Source of the DNA: Actomonas aquatica
GTDB lineage: Bacteria > Verrucomicrobiota > Verrucomicrobiia > Opitutales > Opitutaceae
Length of the DNA: 64,000 nucleotides
Direction of reading: 5' to 3'
Assembly (NCBI RefSeq): GCF_019679435.2
Contig: NZ_CP139781.1
Span: 2,046,001 to 2,110,000 of the forward strand
The notes beneath the pieces were generated by a model. The model did no database searches and was not told where the DNA came from. It saw only the letters and a program-made list of their open reading frames with translations. Of this stretch, positions 34,772 to 44,887 are shown in pieces. Both the position numbers and the translations under genes were made by a program. Every line of letters begins with the position of its first letter. The first letter of the stretch is position 1.

Positions 34772-36589
34772 CTATTTTTTCAAAACTTGTTTTTGCTCCA
34801 CGATCCACCGCGCGATGTTGGCCTCGAGGGTCTTCAGCGGCAGCGCACCGTGACGCAGCACTTCGTCGTGGAAGGCCCGCACATCGAAGTCGGCGCCGAG
34901 CGCCTCCGTGGCCTGCGCGCGCAGCCGCTTGATCGTCAGCTCGCCCAGCTTGTAAGCCAGTGCCTGCCCCGGCCAGACGATGTAGCGGTCGATCTCCACG
35001 ATGATGTCGTTCTCGGTCTTGGCCGCGTTGGCCTTGAAATAGTCGATGGCCTGCTGCCGCGACCAACCCTTCGAGTGCATGCCCGTATCGACCACCAGGC
35101 GCACCGCGCGCCACATCTCGTAGGTCAGCTGACCAAACTTCGAATACGGGTCCTGATAAAAGCCCATCTCCTCACCCAGACTCTCAGCATACAGCCCCCA
35201 GCCTTCCACGAAGCCGGTATAGCCCCAGGAGAAACGCCGAAACGCCGGCAGGTTTTCGATCTCCTGCTGCAACGCGATCTGGTGATGATGCCCCGGCACG
35301 GCTTCGTGCAGACTCAGCGCCTCCATTTCCCAGCGCGGACGGGTCTCCAACTTGTAGGTATTGGCATAATACGCCCCGGCTCGGCCGCTCTCCAGCGACC
35401 CCGGCATATAGTAGGCGGTGGTTTGTGAGGGCGCCGAATAGGCTGGAATCTCCACCACCCCGTAGGGCAGGCGCGGCAAGAGCCCAAACAGCTTGGGCAT
35501 CTCGTAATCGACCCGCTTGGCGATGTCGCGATACTCCGCCAACAACGCTTTCGGCTCCGTGTGAAAGAACTGCGGATCGGTGCGCAGGAATTCGAAGAAC
35601 GCTTCCAGCGAGCCCTCAAATCCGGCTTCGCCTTTCACCCGTTCCATCTCGGCGCGGATGCGGGCGACTTCATTGAGACCGATTTGGTGAATCTCATCGG
35701 GAGTCAGATCGAGCGTCGTGCGCGACTTCACCGAGGCGGCATACCAGGCCTCACCGTCCGGCAAGTCCGTCGCGGCGATATCGGTGCGCGCCGCGGGCAG
35801 ATACTCCTCGCGCAAAAAGGTCTCCAGGCGCGCAAAAGCCGGCGCGATTTCCGCCGTGTAAACTTCGATCGCCTCGCCGCGCATCATCTCCAGATCCTCG
35901 AACGGCACCGACGCCGGCACGTTGTAAAAGCCCTGCAGCAGCGGATTCTCCTCCGGCGTATCCACGATCATGTTACTCACCTGATCCGGCACGGCCCGCA
36001 AGGTGATCGCCGGCGGCGTGACGCCCTCGGCCAGACCTTCGCGCAGCAGCACGATGGTATCATCGATGACCCGCGGCAGCCCGCGCAGCCGCCCCAGTTG
36101 ATCCTGCAGCTGCGCCACCGAGCGATTGGGCATCATGCGCAGCAGGCCGGCCGCGTTCTGCTGCACGCCATTCAACTGCGTGAGCGGCATGAGATACTCC
36201 GGAAACGCCAGCATCTCCACCTCTTCGCGTGCCAAGTCGCGGAAGAGGATGTAGTTCACCTGCTCCTCTTCGCCAAACTCGCTCGGGTCGATCGACTCCA
36301 CCACCGCGAGGCGGGTGCGGGCGCGGCGTTCGGCCTGCGCCCGGCCGGCCGCCGAGATGTCGCTCCAATGATCGTTATGCCCCGGCACGCCCACGTAGGT
36401 GGCGATCTCCGGGTTTTGCTCCAACCCCACCTGCCAATCCACCTCCAGCAGGCGGGCGAAGCGCTCACTTTCCGTCATCCCGCTGTCCGCGGTCAGACCA
36501 CCGTAACGATCATCCTCGATGTTTTGGGCCGTCAGTGAACTGACCAGCGAGACGCAGAGCGTGAACAAAAGGGAGAAGCGCAGCCGCAT
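34772..36589 (-). CDS. Secreted DUF885-family peptidase
   Basis: 605 residues, with a signal peptide (MRLRFSLLFTLCVSLVSSLT). DUF885 is a metallopeptidase-like family: LSLHEAVPGHHHQIALQQE is its signature (HExxPGHH, zinc binding), with FVEGWGLYAESLGEEMGFY and LAYKLGELTIKRLRAQA further on. Some members are dipeptidyl carboxypeptidases. All key residues appear present. It lies 43 bases upstream of the sigma-factor gene, so both may share a transcript. Confidence 0.88.
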   Translation of the reverse strand: MRLRFSLLFTLCVSLVSSLTAQNIEDDRYGGLTADSGMTESERFARLLEVDWQVGLEQNPEIATYVGVPGHNDHWSDISAAGRAQAERRARTRLAVVESIDPSEFGEEEQVNYILFRDLAREEVEMLAFPEYLMPLTQLNGVQQNAAGLLRMMPNRSVAQLQDQLGRLRGLPRVIDDTIVLLREGLAEGVTPPAITLRAVPDQVSNMIVDTPEENPLLQGFYNVPASVPFEDLEMMRGEAIEVYTAEIAPAFARLETFLREEYLPAARTDIAATDLPDGEAWYAASVKSRTTLDLTPDEIHQIGLNEVARIRAEMERVKGEAGFEGSLEAFFEFLRTDPQFFHTEPKALLAEYRDIAKRVDYEMPKLFGLLPRLPYGVVEIPAYSAPSQTTAYYMPGSLESGRAGAYYANTYKLETRPRWEMEALSLHEAVPGHHHQIALQQEIENLPAFRRFSWGYTGFVEGWGLYAESLGEEMGFYQDPYSKFGQLTYEMWRAVRLVVDTGMHSKGWSRQQAIDYFKANAAKTENDIIVEIDRYIVWPGQALAYKLGELTIKRLRAQATEALGADFDVRAFHDEVLRHGALPLKTLEANIARWIVEQKQVLKK

Positions 36590-36639
36590 GCTGCCGACCT
36601 CTAGCGGGGCTCGGCGGCAACGCAAATCTCAAGACCGGT

Positions 36640-37179
36640 TCAGATCGTTTCGCCCTTTTCGAGGCGCTTGTGCGCGGCGGAAACGGCGACGTATTTTTCG
36701 GCCCAGCCCTTGAGCGACGCCTGTTCCTCCTCGGTCAGCGCGCGGCGCACCTTTGCCGGCGCGCCCACCACCATCGACCCTGGCGGGATGACCGTGCGGG
36801 GCGTGACCACCGCGCCCGCCGCAACCAGACTGCGGGCACCGATGTGCGCGCCATCAAGGATCGTGGCGTTCATGCCGATGAGGCACTCGTCCTCGATCGT
36901 GCACGCGTGCACAATGGCGTTGTGGCCCACCGTGACCCAGTCGCCGATGATGGCGTCGAGATCGTCGGCCAGATGCACGGTGCAATTGTCCTGAATGTTG
37001 CTGCCCTCGCCCACGCGGATGCGAGCGATGTCCCCGCGCAGCACTGCGCCGTAGAACACGCTCGAGCGCGGACCCAGCACGACGTCTCCCATCACGTCGG
37101 CGGAAGGAGCCACCCAATTGGCGGCCGCGATATCAGGCGTTTTGCTAAGGTGTTGCTGCAAGCGTTCTTCAACGGTCAT
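36640..37179 (-). CDS. Gamma-class carbonic anhydrase-like hexapeptide protein
   Basis: 179 residues from MTVEERLQQHL. Left-handed beta-helix hexapeptide repeats (VVLGPRSSVFYGAVLRGDIA, RIRVGEGSNIQDNCTVH). The three zinc-binding His of the family are seen: HLADDLDAI and GHNAIVHACTIED. Members are often called YrdA/PaaY-like; carbonic anhydrase activity is not certain. Located 50 bases upstream of the DUF885 gene on the same strand. Confidence 0.88.
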   Translation of the reverse strand: MTVEERLQQHLSKTPDIAAANWVAPSADVMGDVVLGPRSSVFYGAVLRGDIARIRVGEGSNIQDNCTVHLADDLDAIIGDWVTVGHNAIVHACTIEDECLIGMNATILDGAHIGARSLVAAGAVVTPRTVIPPGSMVVGAPAKVRRALTEEEQASLKGWAEKYVAVSAAHKRLEKGETI

Positions 37180-37244
37180 AACAAAGAATGGTTCTCGCGC
37201 CCCGGCCCCCAAACCGCAAGCTCAGCGCCTGTCGCCGGCTTTTC

Positions 37245-37600
37245 TTTTACAGAAGGAAACAGAGGCAAACAGAGATCCTGATGGCACACCCCTTGTTCGA
37301 CAAAGCCAGTTCGCTGATAGACGCGGTCCCGACCAAGCTCGTTGAGCGCCAACCCGTCCTTACGAGGGCAGCGCATGCGCCCACGCTCCGTTTGACCAAC
37401 TGGGCGAAAAGATTGCTCCCCTAAAACTCCGCGATGGAACAAATCCTGCCTGCGCACGCCCCCTCACCGCATCCGTCCAATGAAACTAATTTACGCGCCC
37501 GTCCGGTTAGACCCAACCCGTTCAGCCAATTGCCCGTAAGAGGCAACCTACTGCCCCCTCAACGGCACCTTCCTTCCCTTCGTTTCCTTCTGTAAGTAAT
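37245..37600. repeat. Large inverted-arm repeat element before the NupC gene
   Basis: TTTTACAGAAGGAAACAGAG at the left and CCTTCGTTTCCTTCTGTAAG at the right end: arms of the same family in inverse orientation, about 310 bases apart. The stretch between shows no clear gene. The 430-base gap therefore holds this element and the NupC gene's promoter. Compare the smaller element after mntR. Confidence 0.65.
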
Positions 37601-37612
37601 CACCATCCCCAC

Positions 37613-38938
37613 ATGGACACTGTTGTTCCCATCCTGCGCGGCCTGATCGGCATCGTCGCATTCACCGGCATCGCCTACGCCTTCAGCACCAATCGTCGCG
37701 CCATCGACTGGAAACTCGTGGGGACCGGCATGCTGCTGCAGATCGTGGTCGCCCTCATCGTCATCAAGGTGGGCTTCGTGCGCGCCATCTTTGACGCCGT
37801 GGGACGGGGCTTCGTGAAGGTCATCGACTTCACCAACGAGGGCACCGGCCTCGTCTTCGGTTGGCTCAACAACATCGCCCCCGGCAACGTCGAAGGCCTG
37901 CCCTTCACCAATGGCGGCCCGGTCTTTGTCATCACCATTCTGCCGACGATCATCTTCTTCGCTGCCATCACCTCGATGCTCTACTACCTCGGTGTCCTGC
38001 AGCGCATCGTCTACGTCTTCGCCTGGCTCATGTCCAAAACCATGCGCCTGGGCGGTGCCGAGAGCATGAGCGCCTCGGCCAACATCTTCGTCGGCCAGAC
38101 CGAGGCCCCGCTACTCATCAAACCCTACCTCGATCGCATGACTCGCTCCGAGTTGCTCGCCATCATGATCGGCGGTATGGCCACCATCGCCGGCGGCGTC
38201 ATGGCGGTCTACATCGCGCTCCTCGGCGGCGACGATCCCGCCGCCCGCGTCGCCTTTGCCACCCACCTGCTCACCAAGTCCGTCATCTCGGCCCCCTGCG
38301 CACTCGTCATCGCCAAGATCCTCCTGCCGCAGGAAGAGAAGATCGACACCAACATCGAGATCCCGCGCGACAAGTTCGGCTCCAACGTGCTCGACGCCAT
38401 CTGCTCCGGCACGACCGATGGCGTAAAACTCGCCGTCAACGTCGGCGCCATGCTCATCGTCTTCACCGCCCTCGTCGCCATGATCAACTTCGGCTTGGGT
38501 GACCTGCTCGGCGAGTGGCTCGGCCTCAACAGCCTGGTCGCCTCCCTCACCGGCGGGGAGTTCACCAAATTCTCCATGGAGTTCATCCTCGGCATCATCG
38601 GTGCCCCGCTCGCCTGGCTCATGGGCATCGACAGCGGCCACCTGCTCATGGCCGGCAACCTACTTGGCCAGAAGACCGTGCTCAACGAGTTCGTGGCTTA
38701 CTTCTCCATGAACACCCTCGCCGCCAACGGCGAACTCACCGACGAGCGCACCCGCATCATCCTCACCTACGCCCTCGCCGGTTTCTCCAACCTGGTGTCC
38801 ATCGGCATTCAGATCGGCGGCATCGGCGCCCTCGCCCCGGAACGTCGCGCCGACCTCGCCCAACTCGGCTGGCGCGCCCTCCTCGGCGGCTCCCTCGCCT
38901 GCTTCATCCCCGCCTCCATCGCGGGCATGTTGATCTGA
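37613..38938 (+). CDS. Concentrative nucleoside transporter (NupC/CNT family)
   Basis: 441 residues, ten or so membrane helices. CNT motifs: FGWLNNIAPG..., GPVFVITILPTIIFFAAITS, MRLGGAESMSASANIFVGQT followed by EAPLLIKPY (the substrate- and ion-binding re-entrant loop), and AGFSNLVSIGIQIGG near the end. Imports nucleosides by Na+ or H+ symport. The G-Q-T-E-A-P core is intact. Convergent with the GPH symporter gene 40 bases downstream. Confidence 0.94.
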   Translation: MDTVVPILRGLIGIVAFTGIAYAFSTNRRAIDWKLVGTGMLLQIVVALIVIKVGFVRAIFDAVGRGFVKVIDFTNEGTGLVFGWLNNIAPGNVEGLPFTNGGPVFVITILPTIIFFAAITSMLYYLGVLQRIVYVFAWLMSKTMRLGGAESMSASANIFVGQTEAPLLIKPYLDRMTRSELLAIMIGGMATIAGGVMAVYIALLGGDDPAARVAFATHLLTKSVISAPCALVIAKILLPQEEKIDTNIEIPRDKFGSNVLDAICSGTTDGVKLAVNVGAMLIVFTALVAMINFGLGDLLGEWLGLNSLVASLTGGEFTKFSMEFILGIIGAPLAWLMGIDSGHLLMAGNLLGQKTVLNEFVAYFSMNTLAANGELTDERTRIILTYALAGFSNLVSIGIQIGGIGALAPERRADLAQLGWRALLGGSLACFIPASIAGMLI

Positions 38939-38978
38939 CGCGTATCCGCCGATCGCCTACGCCGGCGGCGAGGCCTCC

Positions 38979-40349
38979 TCAGGCTTCGCCGCGACGCTCG
39001 GCCAGCTCCGCTTGGATCTCCGCAAACTTGCGGTCGGTCAGCGGGTAAAACCAGAAGGCCGCAAACGCCACCAGGCAGCCGACCGCTGGCAGCACGCTCA
39101 TCAAGGCTTTGATGCCCCATAAAGCACTCGGCGTCTGCTCGAGGTTGGCCGCGTAACCCGACGACGCCAGCACCAGACCGGTGAGCCCACCACCCACGCC
39201 GGAGCCGAACTTAAACGAGAGCGAACCGGCCGAATACACCAACCCGGTCGCCCGCCGCCGGTGTTTCCATTCCGAGAAATCCGCCGCGTCTGCCAACATC
39301 GAGAAGAACAGCGTCACGACCGGACCGGAGGCCGCTTCGGTGATCAGACCGAGTCCAAAAACAAGCGCCGTGCCTTCCCGCCCCACGGCATACATCGCCG
39401 CACAACTCAGTCCCATGATCGCCAGCGCACCGAGCACCACCCGGCGCCGCCCCCACCACTTCACCAGCCGGCCTGTCAGCGCCGCCCCCACCAACGCGCC
39501 GACCGTGCCGACGACCATGTAGCTGCCCGCCAGCGCCTTCGAGTTCAGGAAATAGGTGAAGTAATACATCGTGGATCCCTGCTTCAGCGTCGTGATCGTC
39601 ACGAAGCAGAGACCGAGCGCGAACAGCACCAACCACGGGCGATTGCGCAGCAGGTCCGCCACATCACGCCGCAACTGCAGCGGCTCCCGTGTGGCCACGG
39701 CCTTCACCCGCTCCTTGGTCATCGCAAAGGTGACCAGGAAGAACCCCACCGCCACGGTGGCGAAGAGCACCATCGTCCACCGGTAACCCTCCGTCGCATC
39801 ACCGCCGCCAAACCAACGCACCAGCGGTTCGTTCAACCCTTGCGTGAGCAGCGCACCGCCGAAAGCACCCACAAACCGATACGAAGACAAACGCGTGCGC
39901 TCGCCGGGATCCGCCGACATCACTCCCGTCATCGCCGAATACGGCACGTTGCTCGCCGTGAAGACGAGGATCAGCGCGTTGTAGGTGAGATAGGCATACA
40001 CGAGCTTCCCCGTGTCGCCCAAATCCGGCGTCGTGAAAGTGAGCACCGTCAGCACGCCAAACGGCACCGCCGTCCACAGGATCCACGGTCGGAATTTGCC
40101 CCAACGCGTTTCGGTGCGATCGGCGATCACACCCATCACCACATCGGAGAGGCCGTCACTGAACCGACTCACCAGCAGCAGCGTGCCCACCGCCGCCGCC
40201 GACAGCCCAAACACGTCCGTGTAAAAGAAGCCGAGGAACACCATCAGGGTGCGCCACACCAGGTTGGTCGCCGTGTCGCCCAGCCCATAGGCGACACATT
40301 CGCGCACGCGCAGCGAAGCCGTCGCGCCCGGGGTCGTCGGGTGGTTCAT
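38979..40349 (-). CDS. GPH-family sugar:cation symporter (MFS)
   Basis: 456 residues, twelve membrane helices. Family motifs: YGLGDTATNLVWRTLMVFLG in helix 1, SRFSDGLSDVVMGVIADRTE with RWGKFRPWILW (the GPH loop 2-3 signature) and FSEWKHRRRATGLVYSAGSL later. Members carry glucosides, pentosides and hexuronides. The start ATG overlaps the beta-glucosidase stop (ATGA), so the two form a uptake-and-hydrolysis pair. Confidence 0.92.
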   Translation of the reverse strand: MNHPTTPGATASLRVRECVAYGLGDTATNLVWRTLMVFLGFFYTDVFGLSAAAVGTLLLVSRFSDGLSDVVMGVIADRTETRWGKFRPWILWTAVPFGVLTVLTFTTPDLGDTGKLVYAYLTYNALILVFTASNVPYSAMTGVMSADPGERTRLSSYRFVGAFGGALLTQGLNEPLVRWFGGGDATEGYRWTMVLFATVAVGFFLVTFAMTKERVKAVATREPLQLRRDVADLLRNRPWLVLFALGLCFVTITTLKQGSTMYYFTYFLNSKALAGSYMVVGTVGALVGAALTGRLVKWWGRRRVVLGALAIMGLSCAAMYAVGREGTALVFGLGLITEAASGPVVTLFFSMLADAADFSEWKHRRRATGLVYSAGSLSFKFGSGVGGGLTGLVLASSGYAANLEQTPSALWGIKALMSVLPAVGCLVAFAAFWFYPLTDRKFAEIQAELAERRGEA

Positions 40350-41731
40350 TGCAGGCCGTTGTTGGCGATGATCTGCGCATACACCCGCGCCGAATCTTTC
40401 GGCGTGCGGCGCCCGGTCGCGTAGTCGACATGATGCAGACCAAAGCGCTGCGTGTAGCCACAGGCCCACTCAAAGTTGTCCAGCAAAGACCACACAAAAT
40501 AGCCGCGCAGATCGACTCCGTCTGTGATCGCTTGATGACAGGCCTCCAGATACGTCGTGATGAACGCCGCGCGGTCCGGGTCCGCCACCCGCCCGTCCAC
40601 GACCGGGTTGTCCTGCGCGAAGCCGTTTTCGGTGATCACAATCGGCGGATGCCCATAGCGGCGGTCGATCCACTTCAGCAGTCGTTCACACGCCCACGGC
40701 AAGACCGGCCAACCCATGCTGCTTTTCTTCCACGTCGGATCAGCCGAGAGTTCGACATCCTGATCCTCCGAAATCCCGCCGTTGCCGTAGGGATTCGATT
40801 CGCCGGAGGTCTCCTCGCCTTGGTTCGCCGCGTAGAGGCCGGTGTAGAAATTCAGGCCGAAGAAATCCGACGACCCGCGCAGCAGCGCCCGGTCCTCGTC
40901 GCTAAACTGCGGTAGGCGATCGCCCAGCCGTTCCCGCATCACCGCCGGGTAATCGCCGTGATAAATCGGATCGCCAAACCACCCGACAAAAAACTCCAAC
41001 GCCCGCTGCGCCGCCGCCTGATCCGCGGCCGAGTCCGTCTTCGGTTCGCGCCAATCGCAGTTGTTGGTGATGCCAATCTGCCCGCCCTGCTCGGCCTGAA
41101 ACTCGCGGCGATATACGTCCACCGCCTTGCCGTGCGCGCGCAGGAGTTGGTGCGCCACCGCGTAAGGTTCACGATTCGAAACCCGACCCGGCGCCATGAC
41201 GCCGTTGGCGTGACCCATGATCGAAACCACCCATGGTTCGTTCAGCGTGATCCAGTGCTTCACCCGATCACCAAAGCGCTCAAAACACAGCCGCGCGTAA
41301 GCCGCAAAATGATCGGGCAGCTCCGGGTTGCGCCAGCCATCCAGTTCCAGCTGCAGCGCCAGCGGCAAATCCCAGTGATAGAGCGTGACCCATGGCTCGA
41401 TGCCGTGCGCCTTCAGCGCGTCGAGCAGACGCGAGTAGAACGCGATGCCTTCCTCGTTCACTTCGCCGCGCCCCGTCGGCATCACGCGCGACCACGCGAT
41501 GGAGAAGCGGTAAGCCTTCAGGCCCATCGCCGCCATCAACGCCACATCCTCCTCCATGCGGTGATAGTGATCACAGGCGACGGTGCCGTCGTGGCCTTCG
41601 GCAATCTTGCCGGGGATCTGAGTGAACGCGTCCCAAATCGAGGGACCTTTGCCTCCTTCGTTCCATGCTCCTTCGATCTGGTAACTCGCCGTGGCCGAGC
41701 CCCAGGTAAAACCAGTGGGGAATGTCTTCAT
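40346..41731 (-). CDS. GH1 beta-glucosidase
   Basis: 461 residues, usual GH1 length, no signal peptide. Opening FPTGFTWGSATASYQIEGAW is the family N-terminal signature. Acid/base Glu in ITLNEPWVV; nucleophile Glu in IVITENGFA; RGYFVWSLLDNFEW forms the end of the active site. Splits beta-glucosides taken up by the co-encoded symporter. Substrate range is not visible. Confidence 0.95.
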   Translation of the reverse strand: MKTFPTGFTWGSATASYQIEGAWNEGGKGPSIWDAFTQIPGKIAEGHDGTVACDHYHRMEEDVALMAAMGLKAYRFSIAWSRVMPTGRGEVNEEGIAFYSRLLDALKAHGIEPWVTLYHWDLPLALQLELDGWRNPELPDHFAAYARLCFERFGDRVKHWITLNEPWVVSIMGHANGVMAPGRVSNREPYAVAHQLLRAHGKAVDVYRREFQAEQGGQIGITNNCDWREPKTDSAADQAAAQRALEFFVGWFGDPIYHGDYPAVMRERLGDRLPQFSDEDRALLRGSSDFFGLNFYTGLYAANQGEETSGESNPYGNGGISEDQDVELSADPTWKKSSMGWPVLPWACERLLKWIDRRYGHPPIVITENGFAQDNPVVDGRVADPDRAAFITTYLEACHQAITDGVDLRGYFVWSLLDNFEWACGYTQRFGLHHVDYATGRRTPKDSARVYAQIIANNGLQ

Positions 41732-41859
41732 GTTGGGGTTGGGGTTCGGTTGCGATTCAGCGGATCAACAACCGTCATCGACCCTGCCCCCGCCCCCTCT
41801 CGCCTCGCGAGTGAAATTGGAATGAAAGTTTAGGGGTCGCCATCCTCGCCGACATCTCC

Positions 41860-42660
41860 TTGCGTCCGCTCCCGATCATGCCGCGCCGCTCCTCCCGTCG
41901 ACCGTTCCGCTCGCGTCTGCCGTTTGCGCCGAAACCGGATCCCATGTTTCGCTGGCGCGGCGCCGGTGTCTCTCGCATCGAGGGCCTCGCCGATTCGGTC
42001 TTCGCCTTCACCATCACGCTACTCGTCGTCGCCCTCGAGGTCCCGCGCGACTACCGCGCCCTGCTCGCCATCTTCGAAGGCTTTCCCGCCTTCGTCGCGA
42101 CCTTCGCCATCCTGCTGTGGTTTTGGAACATGCATTACACCTTCTTCCGTCGCTATGGCCTGGAGGACGCGTGGACCCGTTTTCTGAATGCCGCCATCCT
42201 GCTCTTCGTGGTCTTTCTGGCCTACCCCTTGAAGTTCATCTTCAACAGCGCCTTCTCCGCCATGCTCGGCCTCGGCGACTACCCCACCGGCATTCGCTCC
42301 CTCTCCGATCTGAGCACCCTCTACATCATCTACGGCGGTGGATTGGCCGTCGTCAGTTTCGGCTACCTGCTCCTCTTCACCCACGCCTACCGCCAACGCG
42401 CTGCGCTGCGTCTGTCCGAGGCCGAGACCATTCTCACCCGCGGCTCGATCTGCCGCATCCTGGTCAACATCTCCATTTGCCTGCTTTCCATCGTGCTCGC
42501 CACCCTGGAACGCTTCACGTGGCAGCCCGGTGTGATCTATGCCCTGCTCGGCCCCGGCATCGGCTTCACCGCCGCCTACCACGGCAATCTCGCCCTCAAT
42601 GCCTACAACGAAGCCACCGCGAATCGAAAGTCAGCCAAACCGCAGGACGTGTCCGGGTAG
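41860..42660 (+). CDS. TMEM175-like membrane protein (putative potassium channel)
   Basis: 266 residues; TTG start shown, ATGs at codons 7 and 29 are equally possible. Six membrane helices, starting RIEGLADSVFAFTITLLVVA, the TMEM175/DUF1211 pattern RxxxFSD.vfAfaiTLL, followed by WFWNMHYTFFRRYG. The FSD signature is LAD here, a deviation in the pore-lining helix that may alter selectivity. Only one six-helix block, as in other bacterial members that act as tetramers. Confidence 0.82.
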   Translation: MRPLPIMPRRSSRRPFRSRLPFAPKPDPMFRWRGAGVSRIEGLADSVFAFTITLLVVALEVPRDYRALLAIFEGFPAFVATFAILLWFWNMHYTFFRRYGLEDAWTRFLNAAILLFVVFLAYPLKFIFNSAFSAMLGLGDYPTGIRSLSDLSTLYIIYGGGLAVVSFGYLLLFTHAYRQRAALRLSEAETILTRGSICRILVNISICLLSIVLATLERFTWQPGVIYALLGPGIGFTAAYHGNLALNAYNEATANRKSAKPQDVSG

Positions 42661-42768
42661 GGGCGAACCACCGGGCCGAAGGCCTCTCTTCCGCCCACCG
42701 CCCCCGCTTGGTCCCGCCATTTCGCTCTTCAATCTTCCGGCGCAGCCGTCCAACGTCGCCGTTTGGAC

Positions 42769-44820
42769 ATGGCTTTTCCGTCACTCCCCGCGATTCTCTC
42801 CGAGCGCCAACTCAGCGCCGCCGAACTTTCCGGCGACGACGCTGCCGCCTCCACCGCCGCCCAGCTGCGGCTCTACGCGTGGATGCACCTCGCGCGCCGC
42901 ACCGACAACCGCATCCTGGAACTCTTCCGCCAGGGGCTCATCAAGGGCACCGTCACCGGCGGCCAGGGCAACGAGGGCCTCATCGTGCCCCTCACCCTCC
43001 TCGCCGACAAGGCCCACGACGTCACCTGCTTCAGTCACCGCGACCTCGGCGGTCACCTCATCTGGAGCGGCCACCTCTGCGAGCACCTCAACCAATACTT
43101 CGCCAACGCCGACTCCCCCACCCGGGCGCGTGAGGGCAACATCCACCACGGCGACCCGGTCAACCGCTCGCTGCCGATGATCTCCCACCTCGGCGTGATG
43201 CTCTCCAACGTCATCGGCCTCACCGACGCCCAATGCCGCGCCGGTCACCGCCCGGTCGGTTTCACCTTCTTCGGCGACGGTGGTTCCTCCACCGGCGACG
43301 TGCACGAGTCGATGAACCTCGCCGCCCTGCTCGGCCTGCCGGTGCTCTTCGTCATCGAGAACAACCACTACGCCTACTCCACCCCCGAGGCCGAACAATA
43401 CGCCGCCCACACCGCCCTCTACCAACGCGCCGCCGGCTACGGCATCGAGGGTCGCCAGATCGACGCCACCGACGCCCTCGGCGCCGCCACCGCCTTCGCC
43501 GACGCCATCGCCACCGTTCGCGACTCCGGTCGCCCCATGCTCGTTGAGGTCAACACCCTGCGCCTGCGTGGCCACGCCGCCTACGACACCTGCGACTACC
43601 TCAAACCCGGTGAGTCCGACGGCTTCTTCGCCGCCGACCCCCTGCCCAAGTTCCGCGCTCAACTCGTCGCCGCCGGCCAGACCGCCGCGGTCGAAGCCCT
43701 CGAAACCGAGCTCAACACCTTCATCGAGACCTGCATCAAACACAGCCTCGCCGTTGCCCGCCCCACCGCCGATGTCGACGCCCTGCTCGCCGATGTCTAC
43801 GCCCCGCCGGCCGCCCCGCTGCCCTGGCAGCCCGAGCCGGCCACCGCCAAACCGCTCAACTTCGCCCAGGCCATCAACGCTGCCCTGCGCAAGGTGCTCA
43901 CCGAACGCCCCGAGTCCCTCGTCCTCGGCCAGGACATCGCCACCTACGGCGGCGCCTTCAAGGTGACCGATGGTCTGCTCGCCGACTTCGGCCGTAGTCG
44001 TGTTTTTAATACGCCGCTCGCCGAGAGTGCCTGCACCGGCTACGCCATCGGCCTCGCCCTCGGCGGCCACCGCCCCATCGAGGAATTCCAGTTCTCCGAC
44101 TTCGTCACCGAAGCCGCCACCCAGATCACCCTCAACGCCGCCACCTACCATTTCCGGGCCGGCGCCCAGGTGCCCGTCGTGTTCCGCCTCCCGACCGGCG
44201 GCGGCCTCACCTTCGGCTCCTTCCATTCCCAGGAACTCGATTCCTTCCTGCTCAGCATGCCCGGGATCAAAGCCCTCTATCCGAGCACGCCGCAGGATGC
44301 CTTCAACGCCGTGCTCGCCGCCTACGAGGACAACAACCCTGTGCTCCTCTTCGAGCACAAGGCCCTCTACCGCGCCGTCAAAGCCCCCGTCGCCTTCGAC
44401 CCCAATTACCGCGAGGTCTGGCGACCGCGCCACCTCGCCCGCGGCGATTTCGCCACCGTCGTCACCTACGGGCAGATGGTGGGCCTCGCCGAGCAGGCCA
44501 CCGCGTATTTCCGCGATGAATACGAAGTGGACTTTGATCTCTTCGACCTGCGCGCCCTCAACCCGCTGCCCCTCGACGCCATCAAGGCCTCCCTCGCCCG
44601 CACCCATCGCCTCATCGTGCTGCACGAAGGACGCCGCACCCACGGCTTCGGCGCCGAACTCGTGGCCCAGCTCACCGAAGAGTTCTTCTTCGACCTCGAG
44701 GCTCCGCCCCTGCGCATCGCCTCCCTCGATATGCCCGTGCCCTTCGCCCCCGAGCTCGAGGAAGCCTTCCGCCCCACCCTCGACAAAATCACCACCGCCA
44801 TCGCCGACTGGATCGGCTAA
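42769..44820 (+). CDS. 2-oxo acid dehydrogenase E1, alpha and beta fused
   Basis: 683 residues joining E1-alpha (1-345) and E1-beta (350-683). Alpha: CFSHRDLGGHLIWSGH and the thiamine-diphosphate motif GDGGSSTGDVHESMNLAALL...ENN. Beta: SLVLGQDIATYGGAFKVTDG, ALGGHRPIEEFQFSDFVTEA, and PTGGGLTFGSFHSQELDSFL. Such fused E1 (branched-chain or pyruvate type) occur in Bacteroidota and Verrucomicrobiota. E2 and E3 genes are not in the window. An ATG two codons after an in-frame TTG is used. Confidence 0.92.
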   Translation: MAFPSLPAILSERQLSAAELSGDDAAASTAAQLRLYAWMHLARRTDNRILELFRQGLIKGTVTGGQGNEGLIVPLTLLADKAHDVTCFSHRDLGGHLIWSGHLCEHLNQYFANADSPTRAREGNIHHGDPVNRSLPMISHLGVMLSNVIGLTDAQCRAGHRPVGFTFFGDGGSSTGDVHESMNLAALLGLPVLFVIENNHYAYSTPEAEQYAAHTALYQRAAGYGIEGRQIDATDALGAATAFADAIATVRDSGRPMLVEVNTLRLRGHAAYDTCDYLKPGESDGFFAADPLPKFRAQLVAAGQTAAVEALETELNTFIETCIKHSLAVARPTADVDALLADVYAPPAAPLPWQPEPATAKPLNFAQAINAALRKVLTERPESLVLGQDIATYGGAFKVTDGLLADFGRSRVFNTPLAESACTGYAIGLALGGHRPIEEFQFSDFVTEAATQITLNAATYHFRAGAQVPVVFRLPTGGGLTFGSFHSQELDSFLLSMPGIKALYPSTPQDAFNAVLAAYEDNNPVLLFEHKALYRAVKAPVAFDPNYREVWRPRHLARGDFATVVTYGQMVGLAEQATAYFRDEYEVDFDLFDLRALNPLPLDAIKASLARTHRLIVLHEGRRTHGFGAELVAQLTEEFFFDLEAPPLRIASLDMPVPFAPELEEAFRPTLDKITTAIADWIG

Positions 44821-44887
44821 ACTGCCCCCCCCTGGAAGCAAAGGTAGCCCCACTTCACCATTCACTCTTCCCCATTCCCAATTCTCC

